In this document: positions 35,757 through 45,127 of the stretch, piece by piece | Layout of the letters: the number at the start of each line of letters is the position of its first letter | How positions within the stretch are numbered: the first letter of the stretch is position 1 | DNA from: Arthrobacter ulcerisalmonis | GTDB lineage: Bacteria > Actinomycetota > Actinomycetes > Actinomycetales > Micrococcaceae | Reading direction: 5' to 3' | Assembly (NCBI RefSeq): GCF_900609065.1 | Contig: NZ_UXAU01000037.1 | Span: 12,259 to 76,258, forward strand | Length of the DNA stretch: 64,000 nt | The notes under the pieces: generated by a model | The model's input: the letters and a program-made list of their open reading frames with translations, nothing else | Told to the model about the DNA's origin: nothing | Databases searched by the model: none | Program-made: the position numbers and the translations under genes

Positions 35757-36911
35757 TCAGTGCCGCGTCGGGAACCGTGAGACGCCCTCGATCAGCTCCG
35801 ACTGCCGCCCGCACAACGCGATCCTGACCCAGCCCTCGCCGATCGAACCAAACGCCGTTCCCGGTGCTAGGGCTACGCCGGCGTCGGTCAGGAACCGGCG
35901 CGTCCATGCGCGGACATCGCCCCCGCTGACATGCGAAACGTCTGCCCACAGGTAGAACGCACCCTGTGCCTGCAGATAGGGGATGCCCTTGCTGTCGAGG
36001 ACGGCGGAGGCGGCATCGCGGTTCGCGCGGTAATGGTCGTGCGCGTGGATGACGTAGTCCTGTGGGCCGGTCAAGGCGGCCAGGGCTGCATACTGCGACG
36101 GCGAGGCGACGCAGGAGACGATCGCTTCCATCACGTTGTCCATGGTGCGCTCCAGGCCAGGCGGGCAGATCAGGGCACCAATGCGCAGCCCCGTCAGGCC
36201 GTACGTTTTGGAGAGGGTCAGCGAGGTGAAGACGCGGGCATCCGCTGCTGTCTCGCCGTCGAAGCGAGCGGGACTGACGTGTGGCACGTCGTAGGTAAAC
36301 GCCTCGTAGCACTCATCAGAGATGACCCACAGATCGTGGCGGCGAGCCATGGCCATGAGCTCCCGGGTCAACGCTTCGCTCAGGACTGCGCCCAGGGGGT
36401 TGGACGGCGAATTGAGCACCAACACCCGGGTTTTCGCCGTGATGAGCTCTTCGATGTCCGCGACCCGCGGCATGAAATCGTGGTCCGGGTAGAGCGGATA
36501 GCCAACCGGGACGGCATTGAGCAGGTGCGCCGTCATGGCGAACGTGGGGTACCCCGGATTGGGAATCAGGATCTCGTCGCCCGGGGCCAGCAGCAGGCTC
36601 ATCGCAAAATGCAGGCCCTGCTGCGCGCCGTCCACCACATACACCCGATCCGCACCCACCGGTACGCCTTGCTCAGCGCGGAACCGGGCCGCAAAGGCCT
36701 CACGGAGCGCTGGGATGCCCGCATTCGGCGTGTAGTTTGTCTCGTCCCTGTCCAGGCAAGCGATGCCGGCGTCGAGGACGTGCCGGGGGAGCGGAAAGCC
36801 CGGCTCGCCGATGCTGAGGACAATAGCGCCGGGTGTCCGCCACGCGGCCTCGGTGATTTCGCGGATCTGGTTGACGGGCACGTCGCGGGCATGGGCGGCT
36901 GGCTTCGGCAT
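35757..36911 (-). CDS. class I/II PLP-dependent aminotransferase
   Basis: This predicted 384-aa fold-type I aminotransferase has the PLP lysine in LTLSKTYGLTGLRIG, the phosphate-binding DGAQQGLHFAMSLLL region, LNSPSNPLGAVLS and a C-terminal substrate arginine in GWVRIALC. The substrate is not evident; aspartate/alanine-type transaminases look like this. I set the start at ATG 36911, because a TAGGAT -10 box (36919-36924) lies 7 nt upstream and overlaps the earlier ATG at 36920. A long open frame on the opposite strand is an artefact of GC-rich codons. Confidence 0.88.
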   Translation of the reverse strand: MPKPAAHARDVPVNQIREITEAAWRTPGAIVLSIGEPGFPLPRHVLDAGIACLDRDETNYTPNAGIPALREAFAARFRAEQGVPVGADRVYVVDGAQQGLHFAMSLLLAPGDEILIPNPGYPTFAMTAHLLNAVPVGYPLYPDHDFMPRVADIEELITAKTRVLVLNSPSNPLGAVLSEALTRELMAMARRHDLWVISDECYEAFTYDVPHVSPARFDGETAADARVFTSLTLSKTYGLTGLRIGALICPPGLERTMDNVMEAIVSCVASPSQYAALAALTGPQDYVIHAHDHYRANRDAASAVLDSKGIPYLQAQGAFYLWADVSHVSGGDVRAWTRRFLTDAGVALAPGTAFGSIGEGWVRIALCGRQSELIEGVSRFPTRH

Positions 36912-36918
36912 GCCAGCC

Positions 36919-36991
36919 ATCCTAACGTTCCAAGATGGGACGGCTCCGGGCGCTGGTGCCGGTCAGCGCGTGGTTCCGGCGTCGATATACT
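36919..36991. promoter_or_regulatory. divergent leaderless promoters of the aminotransferase and truB genes
   Basis: A minus-strand TAGGAT (36919-36924) precedes the aminotransferase ATG by 7 nt. A plus-strand TATACT (36986-36991) precedes the truB GTG by 7 nt. Transcription would begin at or next to each start codon. No strong -35 box is visible for either. Confidence 0.5.
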
Positions 36992-36998
36992 GGGAAGC

Positions 36999-37916
36999 GT
37001 GCTTTCTGGACTGGTGATAGTGGACAAACCGCAGGGATGGACCAGCCACGATGTGGTTGGCCGGATGCGGCGCCTTGCAGGTACCCGGAAAGTAGGCCAC
37101 GCCGGGACCTTGGATCCAATGGCCACCGGCGTTCTGGTGGTTGGCATTAATAAGGCCACCCGCCTGCTCACCTACATCGTGGGCACCTCCAAGACGTATA
37201 CGGCGACCATTCGGCTGGGCCAGTCCACGGTGACGGACGACGCCGAGGGTGACGTTACCGGCTCGGCGTCCGTTGCCGGGGTGGTAGACCAAGCCATCCA
37301 CGACGGCGTTGCGGAACTCACCGGCGAGATCCAGCAGGTGCCCAGCAGCGTCAGCGCTATCAAGGTCAACGGCGAGCGGGCCTACGCGCGGGTCCGGTCC
37401 GGTGAGGACGTCAAGCTCGCGGCCCGGCCCGTGACCATCCACCGCTTCGAGGTCCACGGTATCTGCCGGAACACGGAATTGGATGTGCTGGACGTTGATG
37501 TCACGGTTGAGTGCAGCTCAGGGACCTATATCCGAGCGCTGGCGCGCGACCTGGGGAATACCCTCGGCGTGGGCGGCCACCTGACAGCGCTCCGTCGCAC
37601 CCATGTGGGTCCCTATTCCCTTGATCAGGCGCGCACCCTGGAGCAACTGGCGGAAGAGCTTGAGGTCTTGGAAATGTCCCAGGCAGCGCGGGCTTTGATG
37701 CCCAACCGTGAACTCAGTGCCGAGGAGACGGTCGAGATTTCCTTTGGCCGCCGGGTCGCGGCCGGTGGGACTGGCAGTGATGCCGCCACCGCAGAACGTC
37801 CGGTTGCGGCTTTTGCCCCGGACGGCAGCCTGGTCGCGCTGTTGGCCGACGCCGGGAGTTACGCCAAGCCTGTCCTGGTCTTTGCACCCGGCAACGGCTC
37901 CACCGAGGCGAGCTGA
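36999..37916 (+). CDS. truB: tRNA pseudouridine-55 synthase
   Basis: This predicted 305-aa enzyme makes pseudouridine 55 in the T-loop of tRNAs. The catalytic aspartate is D39 in KVGHAGTLDPMATGVLVV. Other motifs are GLVIVDKPQGWTSHDVV, IQQVPSSVSAIKVNGERAYARVR in parts, and SSGTYIRALARDLG. A C-terminal PUA-like region follows. The frame is open for another 350 codons upstream on this strand, but that part is antisense to the aminotransferase and not TruB. GTG 36999 gives the family N-terminus and sits 7 nt after TATACT. Confidence 0.95.
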   Translation: MLSGLVIVDKPQGWTSHDVVGRMRRLAGTRKVGHAGTLDPMATGVLVVGINKATRLLTYIVGTSKTYTATIRLGQSTVTDDAEGDVTGSASVAGVVDQAIHDGVAELTGEIQQVPSSVSAIKVNGERAYARVRSGEDVKLAARPVTIHRFEVHGICRNTELDVLDVDVTVECSSGTYIRALARDLGNTLGVGGHLTALRRTHVGPYSLDQARTLEQLAEELEVLEMSQAARALMPNRELSAEETVEISFGRRVAAGGTGSDAATAERPVAAFAPDGSLVALLADAGSYAKPVLVFAPGNGSTEAS

Positions 37917-37918
37917 CG

Positions 37919-38272
37919 TTGGACGCGTTCTTTTACATTGTCCTGGTGGTGGGGCTTGCCTCCACTTTGCTTTGCGTGGGGGCGGCCCTGCTGCGGAAGG
38001 TGCCAAACGACGTGACCCTGCTGTCCGTCGTTGCGGTTGAAGTGACCTTGGTGATCTACTTGGTGGGCTCCATTGTCCGGGTCATCGGGGGAGAGGTCAT
38101 CGCGGGGGAGGCGTGGGAATTCTGGGGTTACCTGGTCACCGCCATGCTGCTGCCGCCTGCTGCGATCTATTGGGCAATCCTTGAAAAAACGCGATGGAGT
38201 AACTTTGTCCTCGCGGCCGTGGGCGTCACTGCAGTGGTGATGGCCGCCCGCATGAATCAGATTTGGTACTGA
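37919..38272 (+). CDS. small four-helix membrane protein
   Basis: This 117-aa protein has about four transmembrane helices: FFYIVLVVGLASTLLCVGAAL, LSVVAVEVTLVIYLVGSIVRVI, FWGYLVTAMLLPPAAIYWAIL and FVLAAVGVTAVVMAARM. The charged loops are short. It starts with TTG 2 bp after truB and is probably translated from the same message. No function is known to me; such proteins occur between truB and ribF in related genomes (recalled, not checked). Confidence 0.75.
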   Translation: MDAFFYIVLVVGLASTLLCVGAALLRKVPNDVTLLSVVAVEVTLVIYLVGSIVRVIGGEVIAGEAWEFWGYLVTAMLLPPAAIYWAILEKTRWSNFVLAAVGVTAVVMAARMNQIWY

Positions 38273-38291
38273 AGTGGAAGAAGCACGGAAC

Positions 38292-38768
38292 ATGAATGAC
38301 CAGCAGCCAGACGCCGTCGGACCCGTGCCGGGAACGCCTGCCGGGAAGTCGCCAGCTGCCCGGAACACCAGGAACACCGGCCCGGGGCGGCTCCTGATTG
38401 CCGTCTATGCGGTGTTCGCCATCTCCGCGACGGCCCGCGCCGGCTACCAGATCCTGACGAAGTTCGGCGAAGCGCCCCTGGCCTACCTGCTGTCAGCGTT
38501 CGCGGCTCTGGTCTATGTGGTGGCCACAGTGTCCCTGGCCAAGGCCGGCACCACCTGGTTCAAAGTCTCCGTGCTGGCGGTGCTGGTGGAACTCATCGGA
38601 GTCCTGGTGGTGGGCGCCCTCAGTGTTTTCGATTCAGTACAGTTCCCGCATGAAACGGTGTGGTCGCTCTTCGGCCGAGGCTATGCGTTCATCCCGCTGC
38701 TGCTGCCCATTTTGGGCTTGGTGTGGCTGTATCGCCGGCGGCCGTCGATGGGGACAGCCACCGCGTGA
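38292..38768 (+). CDS. four-helix membrane protein of unknown function
   Basis: This predicted 158-aa protein has a 30-residue polar N-terminus (Pro/Gly/Asn-rich). Four transmembrane segments follow: LLIAVYAVFAISATARAGY, LAYLLSAFAALVYVVATVSLA, VSVLAVLVELIGVLVVGAL and GYAFIPLLLPILGLVWLY. GRGYAFIPL before the last helix is a noticeable motif. ATG 38292 is my choice; GTG 38274, 1 bp after the previous stop, is an alternative. It probably belongs to the truB transcript. Confidence 0.72.
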   Translation: MNDQQPDAVGPVPGTPAGKSPAARNTRNTGPGRLLIAVYAVFAISATARAGYQILTKFGEAPLAYLLSAFAALVYVVATVSLAKAGTTWFKVSVLAVLVELIGVLVVGALSVFDSVQFPHETVWSLFGRGYAFIPLLLPILGLVWLYRRRPSMGTATA

Positions 38769-38843
38769 TTGCGGGTAACCTAGGAGAGTTCCGCCGCCGG
38801 CGTGGCGTCGGAACAGTCAAGTGGTCAGTTTGAGGCGAGGGTG

Positions 38844-39824
38844 ATGGTGTACATCTGGAACGATCCGTCCGAGGTACCGGCGGACTTTGGCCCGTCAGTG
38901 GTCACGTTCGGCAACTTCGATGGCGTTCACCGGGGCCACCAACAGGTTTTGTCGGAACTGATCCGCTCAGCTCACCGTTCCGGCGCAAAGGCCGTAGCTG
39001 TCACGTTTGATCCACACCCCGCGCAGATCCACCGCCCGGAACAGGCACCGGAACTGATCATGGGCCTGACCGACAAGCTTGTGGCCCTGGGCGAAGTAGG
39101 CCTGGACGCTGTCCTGGTGGTTAAGTACTCCCTGGATTTGGCCAGCCTCACCGCCGAGGAGTTCGTCCAGCAGTTCCTGGTGGATTGCCTGCACGCCAGC
39201 CGGGTGGTCATAGGCCACGATGCCCGGTTTGGCCGCGGCAATTCCGGCGACCTCGACACCATGAAATCCCTGGGCGGGAAGTTCGGCTTCGACGTCCAGG
39301 TCATCAGCGAGTTTGGTTCCGAAGGCTACCCGCTGCACGACGACGGCGGCCTGGGCCGGCGGTGCTCCTCCACCTGGGTGCGGGAAGCACTCCAGGAAGG
39401 CGATGTGGCAACGGCCGGGGCCGTCCTGGGCAGGGCTCACCGGATGAGCGGCACGGTGGTCCACGGCGCAGCCCGCGGCAGGGAACTTGGCTTTCCCACC
39501 GCTAATCTTTCCGCCGATGCCACAGGACTGATCCCTGCGGACGGTATCTACGCGGGCTGGCTGGTGGACAAGGACGGCAAGCGCTGGCCTGCCGCCATTT
39601 CCGTCGGCTCCAATCCAACGTTCGACGGCGTCAGCCGACAGGTGGAAGCCCACGTCATTGATCGGCCCAAGGAAGCCGTGGAGGACTTCGACCTCTACGG
39701 CCAGGCAGTGGTGGTGGAGTTCACCCAGCGGCTTCGTGGCATGGTGGCCTATCGTGGGCCCGAAGCCCTGGTGGAGCAGATGCGGCTCGACGTCATCCAA
39801 GCCCACGAGATCCTGACGAAGTAG
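38844..39824 (+). CDS. ribF: bifunctional riboflavin kinase/FAD synthetase
   Basis: This predicted 326-aa enzyme makes FMN and FAD from riboflavin. The N-terminal nucleotidyltransferase domain shows VTFGNFDGVHRGHQQVL, VTFDPHPAQIHRPE, VIGHDARFGRGNSGD and CSSTWVREAL. The C-terminal kinase domain shows GRELGFPTANL, DGIYAGWL and GSNPTFDG. ATG 38844 follows GAGGCGAGG; upstream in-frame ATG 38802 lacks family similarity. The truB-ribF proximity is conserved in many bacteria. Confidence 0.95.
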   Translation: MVYIWNDPSEVPADFGPSVVTFGNFDGVHRGHQQVLSELIRSAHRSGAKAVAVTFDPHPAQIHRPEQAPELIMGLTDKLVALGEVGLDAVLVVKYSLDLASLTAEEFVQQFLVDCLHASRVVIGHDARFGRGNSGDLDTMKSLGGKFGFDVQVISEFGSEGYPLHDDGGLGRRCSSTWVREALQEGDVATAGAVLGRAHRMSGTVVHGAARGRELGFPTANLSADATGLIPADGIYAGWLVDKDGKRWPAAISVGSNPTFDGVSRQVEAHVIDRPKEAVEDFDLYGQAVVVEFTQRLRGMVAYRGPEALVEQMRLDVIQAHEILTK

Positions 39825-39908
39825 TTTTCCGCGGTCCGGAACGTACCGGGCCGCGTCACCAGGCCACCGGCGGCAGCGCCCGGGGGTGGCCTTACGGAGA
39901 GGCAGCCG

Positions 39909-40763
39909 TTGGCAGTGGAAAAGAACACCCGCGAGTTGGATGCTGGCATTGTCAGTGACTTCAGCTCCCGGATGAGTTACGCGTCCTACTTGCAGCTGCC
40001 CACGCTGCTGAGCGCCCAACAGCCCGTCAGTGAACCCCAGCACCATGACGAAATGCTCTTCATCATCCAGCATCAGACGACTGAGCTGTGGCTGAAACTG
40101 GTGCTCCACGAGCTTCGCAGCGCCGCGGCCTGGTTGCAGGCAGACAATCTGGGCTCGGCTCTCAAGGCGATCGCCAGGGTCAAGCACATCCAGAAAACCC
40201 TCACCGAGCAATGGTCAGTGCTGGCCACCCTGACGCCCACCGAGTACGCACAGTTCCGTGATTTCCTGGGAAACTCGTCGTGCTTCCAGTCCAGCCAGTA
40301 CCGGGCCGTGGAATTTGTGCTGGGCAACAAGAACGCCAAGATGCTGCCCATCTTCGCCGCAGATGTGGAAGCCCATGCCATGTTGACGGAGGTGCTGGAA
40401 GCTCCCAGCATCTACGACGAGTTCCTGGCGTACTTGGCGCGTCAGGGCTTTGCCGTGCCTGCGGAGGTCCTGGACCGGGACGTCACCAAGGCGCACGAAT
40501 TCACCCCAAGCCTGGTGCCCTTGTTCAAGCATATTTACGAGAACGCTGCCGAGAACTGGGGCGCATACGAGGCTTGCGAGGAACTCGTTGACCTGGAGGA
40601 CAACTTCCAACTGTGGCGCTTCCGGCACCTGCGTACCGTGCAACGCACCATTGGCATGAAAGCCGGTACTGGCGGTTCGCAAGGCGCATCGTTCCTGCAA
40701 AAGGCCCTTGAACTGACGTTCTTCCCCGAACTTTTTGCCGTCCGAACGGAGATTGGCCGATGA
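39909..40763 (+). CDS. kynA: tryptophan 2,3-dioxygenase
   Basis: This 284-aa haem dioxygenase opens the indole ring of tryptophan to N-formylkynurenine. Family features are [36 protein letters not shown] (substrate-binding histidine region), [17 protein letters not shown] and the haem-ligand region [11 protein letters not shown]. Length is typical. The TTG start at 39909 has GGAGAGG upstream. It overlaps kynU by 4 bp, forming a two-gene tryptophan-to-anthranilate operon that lacks the kynurenine formamidase. Confidence 0.95.
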   Translation: MAVEKNTRELDAGIVSDFSSRMSYASYLQLPTLLSAQQPVSEPQHHDEMLFIIQHQTTELWLKLVLHELRSAAAWLQADNLGSALKAIARVKHIQKTLTEQWSVLATLTPTEYAQFRDFLGNSSCFQSSQYRAVEFVLGNKNAKMLPIFAADVEAHAMLTEVLEAPSIYDEFLAYLARQGFAVPAEVLDRDVTKAHEFTPSLVPLFKHIYENAAENWGAYEACEELVDLEDNFQLWRFRHLRTVQRTIGMKAGTGGSQGASFLQKALELTFFPELFAVRTEIGR

Positions 40764-41992
40764 GTGTTGTTGACGACCTGCGCGCCCGGGCCGAAGCCCT
40801 TGACGCCCAAGACACGTTGGCCAGCTACCGCGGCCTCTTTGAGGGCTCTGACCTGCCGGTTTCCTACCTTGATGGCAACTCGCTGGGACGCCCGTTGCGC
40901 CGGACCGCCGACGATGTGGCCGGCTTCATCCGGGACGGGTGGGGCGGCAGGCTGATCCGTGGCTGGGATGAGGAGTGGCTGGAATTGCCCCAACAGATCG
41001 GCGACCAGCTGGGCCGGGCCGTGCTGGGCGCAGGGCCCGGGCAAACCATCATCGCCGACTCCACCACCGTGGTGCTCTACAAGCTCATCCGGGCCGCGTT
41101 GGCCGCGGTGGCAGACCCCGATCGCAACGAACTCGTCCTCGATACCGAAAACTTCCCCACCGACCGCTACCTGGTAGAAGGAATCGCCCTGGAGGAAGGT
41201 CTGACCCTGGTTTGGATTAACGCCGATCCGGCGACCGGGGTCACCGTCGACCAGGTTCGGGCTGCGACGGGGCCGCGCACCGCCGTCGTGCTCCTGAGCC
41301 AGATTGCCTACCGGTCCGGCCATCTCGCGGACCTGCCCGCCATCACCGCGGCCGTGCACGACGCCGGCGCGCTGGTCGTGTGGGACCTGTGCCATTCTGC
41401 GGGGTCGGTGGAAATTGGACTCGATGATGCCGACGTGGACTTTGCCGCCGGCTGCACTTACAAATACCTCAACGGTGGGCCCGGTTCGCCAGCGTTCGCT
41501 TACGTGAATCGCAGGCATCTGGCGGACCTCAACCAGCCGATTTGGGGATGGATGGGCCGCAAGGACGCCTTTGAAATGGCGGCGGGCTATGAACCAACCG
41601 CAGGCATCCGGCGGTTCCTGAGCGGCACGCCCGCCATCCTGGGGATGGTGGCCATGCGCGGCACCTTGGACCTCATCGAAGAGGTAGGAATGGCCGCGAT
41701 CCGCGCCAAGTCCGAGCAGTTGACAGCCTTTGCGGTCGACGTTTTTGACGCGCTCTTGGCACCATCCGGGGCCTCACTTGGCTCACCGCGGGATCCTGGC
41801 CAGCGCGGCAGTCACATCACGGTCGACCATCCGAACTTCACCAAGGCCAACGTGGCGGCGTTGTGGGAGGACGATGTGATTCCGGATTTCCGTGCCCCCC
41901 ACGGCATTCGGGTGGGACTGTCCCCCCTCAGTACCAGCTTTGGCGAGCTGCTTGCCGGGATGAGTGCCATCCATGGTGAGTTGACCGCGTGA
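40760..41992 (+). CDS. kynU: kynureninase
   Basis: This 410-aa PLP enzyme cleaves kynurenine to anthranilate and alanine. The PLP lysine is K235 in [29 protein letters not shown] supplies the aspartate that holds the pyridine nitrogen, and [10 protein letters not shown] and GSHITVDHP are family motifs. It is translationally coupled to kynA. Anthranilate could feed tryptophan resynthesis or further degradation; no such gene is seen nearby. Confidence 0.95.
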   Translation: MSVVDDLRARAEALDAQDTLASYRGLFEGSDLPVSYLDGNSLGRPLRRTADDVAGFIRDGWGGRLIRGWDEEWLELPQQIGDQLGRAVLGAGPGQTIIADSTTVVLYKLIRAALAAVADPDRNELVLDTENFPTDRYLVEGIALEEGLTLVWINADPATGVTVDQVRAATGPRTAVVLLSQIAYRSGHLADLPAITAAVHDAGALVVWDLCHSAGSVEIGLDDADVDFAAGCTYKYLNGGPGSPAFAYVNRRHLADLNQPIWGWMGRKDAFEMAAGYEPTAGIRRFLSGTPAILGMVAMRGTLDLIEEVGMAAIRAKSEQLTAFAVDVFDALLAPSGASLGSPRDPGQRGSHITVDHPNFTKANVAALWEDDVIPDFRAPHGIRVGLSPLSTSFGELLAGMSAIHGELTA

Positions 41993-42076
41993 GGCGGGGG
42001 ACGGCGTCGGGCGCTAACGCCTGAGGTGCGCGGCCTGGAGCGGTCAGCGGAAACTGCCGGGAAACAGGGGGTTGTT

Positions 42077-42249
42077 TCGACAACATTGGGCGCTGACCGG
42101 TAAACTGGATGATGGATCCGGCTGCAGTCCGTGGCGGCTGGCTCCTGTTGTGTGCAGCGTCATCGGTTTCGTGCCGAGGATCTTGCCACGATAGACCCGG
42201 CAGTAACGATCTGACCTGGGCCCGCACGGCACATTTTCAAGGAGTTATT
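42077..42249 (+). promoter_or_regulatory. rpsO promoter and long 5' leader
   Basis: TCGACA (42077-42082), an 18-bp spacer and TAAACT (42101-42106) form a plausible housekeeping promoter. A leader of about 135 nt would follow before the AAGGAG site of rpsO. S15 is known to repress its own translation in several bacteria by binding a leader structure. I cannot assign a fold here, but the length is suggestive. Confidence 0.45.
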
Positions 42250-42519
42250 GTGGCACTTGACGCCGCTGTAAAGCAGTCCATCATCAAGGAATACGCAACT
42301 GGCGAAGGCGACACCGGTTCACCGGAGGTCCAGGTTGCAGTCCTGACTCAGCGGATCAAAGATCTGACTGAGCACATGAAGGAGCACAAGCACGATTACC
42401 ACACCCAGCGCGGCCTGTTGGCCATGGTGGGTCGTCGTAAGCGCATGCTGGGCTACCTCAAGAAGACTGACATCGGCCGCTACCGTTCGCTCATCGAGCG
42501 CCTCGGCCTGCGCCGCTAG
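42250..42519 (+). CDS. rpsO: 30S ribosomal protein S15
   Basis: This 89-aa primary 16S rRNA-binding protein has the full-length S15 pattern: [51 protein letters not shown] in parts, and [16 protein letters not shown] 42250 has AAGGAG 6 nt upstream. The frame is open upstream to 42109, but those residues are not S15. The rpsO-pnp order is widely conserved. Confidence 0.97.
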   Translation: MALDAAVKQSIIKEYATGEGDTGSPEVQVAVLTQRIKDLTEHMKEHKHDYHTQRGLLAMVGRRKRMLGYLKKTDIGRYRSLIERLGLRR

Positions 42520-42528
42520 TCGGACTTT

Positions 42529-42564
42529 GGGACGGCCCTTTTCCTGACGGATCTGGGCTGTCCC
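42529..42564 (+). terminator. hairpin between rpsO and pnp
   Basis: GGGACGGCCC (42529-42538) pairs with GGGCTGTCCC (42555-42564), 10 bp with one G-U pair. There is no T-tract, so it is a partial terminator or an RNase processing site, as known between rpsO and pnp elsewhere. A second hairpin, GGCATCGA/TCGATGCC, lies at 42636-42655 in the pnp leader and could serve PNPase autoregulation. Confidence 0.55.
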
Positions 42565-42759
42565 GCCAACCAAAACTAAACAGGAGGATCAACCGCATCA
42601 CGCATTCGCGGTCCTCGGTAGTGATCCCCGGGAACGGCATCGACTGATCGATGCCACGGCCCGTGGGTCTCGATCGATGACCGGGTGTAGGGCCAGTAGA
42701 CAGATGCTGGCTGGGTTGATGTGGCTGGACTCCGTCCAACAGAAACGGAGGTGACTCTC

Positions 42760-45018
42760 TTGGAGGGTCCCGAAATCCAGTTCTCAGAAGCCGTCATTGA
42801 TAATGGCCGCTTTGGTAAGCGTGTAATCCGCTTTGAAACCGGCCGCCTTGCAAAGCAGGCCGCTGGCGCAGCCATGGTGTACATCGACGATGACACCGCA
42901 CTGCTGTCCGCCACCACCGCCGGCAAGCACCCGCGTGAAGGTTTTGACTTCTTCCCGCTGACCGTTGATGTCGAAGAGCGCATGTACGCCGCTGGCCGCA
43001 TCCCGGGTTCGTTCTTCCGCCGCGAAGGCCGCCCCTCCACCGAAGCCATCCTCGCCTGCCGCTTGATGGACCGCCCGCTGCGCCCTGCCTTCGTCAAGGG
43101 CCTGCGCAACGAGGTCCAGATCGTGGTGACCGTTCTGGCCATCAACCCTGACGAGCTCTACGACGTGGTAGCCATCAACGCTTCCTCCATGTCCACCCAG
43201 CTGTCCGGCCTGCCGTTCTCCGGCCCCATCGGCGGCGTCCGCGTGGCCCTGGTAGCTGACGAGCACGGCTCACAGTGGGTTGCTTTCCCCAAGCACTCCC
43301 AGCTGGAAAACTCCGTGTTCAACATGGTTGTTGCTGGCCGCATCGCCGGTGACGACGTCGCCATCATGATGGTCGAAGCCGAAGCAACCGACAACTCCTG
43401 GAACCTCATCAAGGAACAGGGCGCCACCGCCCCCACCGAAGAGGTTGTCTCCGAGGGCCTCGAAGCTGCCAAGCCGTTCATCAAGGCACTCTGCGACGCG
43501 CAGGCTGACCTTGCCGGCCGCGCTGCCAAGCCCACCGTTGAGTTCCCGGTCTTCCTGGACTACCAGGACGACGTGTACTCGGCGGTTGAAGCTGCTGCAG
43601 CCGAGAAGCTTGCCGCTGTCTTCCAGATCGCCGACAAGCAGGAACGCGACACGGCAACCGATTCCTTGAAGGACGAGGTTGTTTCCGGTCTCGCCGGCCA
43701 GTTCGAAGGCCGCGAAAAGGAAGTATCCGCAGCGTTCCGTTCGGTCACCAAGCAGGTTGTGCGCCAGCGCATCCTCAAGGACCAGATCCGCATTGACGGC
43801 CGTGGCCTGACGGACATCCGCCAGCTCACCGCCGAAGTTGAGGTCCTGCCCCGCGTGCACGGTTCGGCAATCTTCGAGCGCGGTGAAACTCAGATCATGG
43901 GTGTCACCACGCTGAACATGCTGAAGATGGAACAGCAGATCGATTCGCTGTCACCCGTTACGCGTAAGCGCTACATGCACAACTACAACTTCCCGCCGTA
44001 CTCCACCGGTGAGACCGGCCGTGTGGGTTCGCCCAAGCGCCGCGAAATCGGCCACGGTGCCCTGGCAGAGCGCGCCCTGGTGCCCGTCCTGCCGTCCCGC
44101 GAGGAATTCCCGTACGCCATCCGTCAGGTATCTGAGGCACTCAGCTCCAACGGTTCGACGTCGATGGGTTCCGTTTGTGCTTCCACCTTGTCGATGCTGA
44201 ATGCCGGTGTGCCCCTGAAGGCCGCCGTCGCCGGTATCGCCATGGGCCTGGTTTCCGATCAGGTTGACGGCCAGACCCGTTACGCCGCGCTGACCGACAT
44301 CCTCGGCGCCGAAGATGCTTTCGGCGACATGGACTTCAAGGTTGCCGGTACGTCCGAGTTCGTCACGGCCATCCAGCTCGACACCAAGCTGGACGGCATC
44401 CCCGCCTCCGTGCTGGCAGCGGCACTGAAGCAGGCTCGCGAAGCCCGCCTGCACATCCTCGAGGTCATCAACTCGGCCATTGACACCCCGGACGAGCTCT
44501 CCGAGTTCGCGCCGCGCGTCATCGCCGTGAAGATCCCCGTGGACAAGATCGGCGAGGTCATTGGCCCCAAGGGCAAGATGATCAACCAGATCCAGGAAGA
44601 CACCGGCGCCGACATCTCCATCGAAGATGACGGTACGGTCTACATTGGCGCCACCAACGGTCCGTCTGCTGACGCAGCACGCTCCGCGATCAACGCCATA
44701 GCGAACCCGCAGGTTCCGGAAATCGGCGAGCGTTACCTGGGTACGGTCGTCAAGACCACCACCTTCGGTGCCTTCGTGTCGCTGACCCCGGGCAAGGACG
44801 GCCTCCTGCACATCTCCGAGCTCCGCAAGCTGGCCAATGGCAAGCGCGTGGACAACGTTGATGACGTTGTCTCCGTGGGCCAGAAGGTCCAGGTGGAGAT
44901 CACCAAGATTGACGACCGCGGAAAGCTCTCGCTTTCGCCGGTAGTAGCCGAGGAAGAAGGCGCAGACGAAACAGTCCGCGCCCACGCCACGGAGCCTGCC
45001 GAAGGCGTCGAAATCTAA
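42760..45018 (+). CDS. pnp: polyribonucleotide nucleotidyltransferase
   Basis: This predicted 752-aa phosphorolytic 3'-5' exoribonuclease has two RNase PH domains joined by a helical domain. The active second core shows [30 protein letters not shown] in parts and [13 protein letters not shown]-terminal KH ([17 protein letters not shown]) and S1 ([15 protein letters not shown]) domains follow. The TTG at 42760 has GGAGG 8 nt upstream and gives the usual N-terminus ([15 protein letters not shown]); GTG 42721 would add 13 unlikely residues. Confidence 0.96.
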   Translation: MEGPEIQFSEAVIDNGRFGKRVIRFETGRLAKQAAGAAMVYIDDDTALLSATTAGKHPREGFDFFPLTVDVEERMYAAGRIPGSFFRREGRPSTEAILACRLMDRPLRPAFVKGLRNEVQIVVTVLAINPDELYDVVAINASSMSTQLSGLPFSGPIGGVRVALVADEHGSQWVAFPKHSQLENSVFNMVVAGRIAGDDVAIMMVEAEATDNSWNLIKEQGATAPTEEVVSEGLEAAKPFIKALCDAQADLAGRAAKPTVEFPVFLDYQDDVYSAVEAAAAEKLAAVFQIADKQERDTATDSLKDEVVSGLAGQFEGREKEVSAAFRSVTKQVVRQRILKDQIRIDGRGLTDIRQLTAEVEVLPRVHGSAIFERGETQIMGVTTLNMLKMEQQIDSLSPVTRKRYMHNYNFPPYSTGETGRVGSPKRREIGHGALAERALVPVLPSREEFPYAIRQVSEALSSNGSTSMGSVCASTLSMLNAGVPLKAAVAGIAMGLVSDQVDGQTRYAALTDILGAEDAFGDMDFKVAGTSEFVTAIQLDTKLDGIPASVLAAALKQAREARLHILEVINSAIDTPDELSEFAPRVIAVKIPVDKIGEVIGPKGKMINQIQEDTGADISIEDDGTVYIGATNGPSADAARSAINAIANPQVPEIGERYLGTVVKTTTFGAFVSLTPGKDGLLHISELRKLANGKRVDNVDDVVSVGQKVQVEITKIDDRGKLSLSPVVAEEEGADETVRAHATEPAEGVEI

Positions 45019-45047
45019 GCGTTCCACACCCGGAACATCAGCATGAA

Positions 45048-45082
45048 CGGCGGGGCCGGTGGACTTTCCACCGGCCCCGCCG
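45048..45082 (+). terminator. terminator after pnp
   Basis: A perfect 15-bp stem (45048-45062 with 45068-45082; core GGCGGGGCCGGTGG/CCACCGGCCCCGCC) has a 5-nt loop. It lies 30 bp after the pnp stop. No T-run follows, as is usual for high-GC Actinobacteria. Confidence 0.7.
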
Positions 45083-45127
45083 CTGTTACCATGGCAGCTC
45101 GTCCGGCTGCCCTTCCGAAAGGCCCCA

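Noticed and set aside
35931..36998. A 350-codon open frame on the plus strand running into truB
   Set aside because: It is antisense to the aminotransferase gene, which has all its motifs. The open frame results from GC-rich codon bias, and the TruB family N-terminus starts at 36999.
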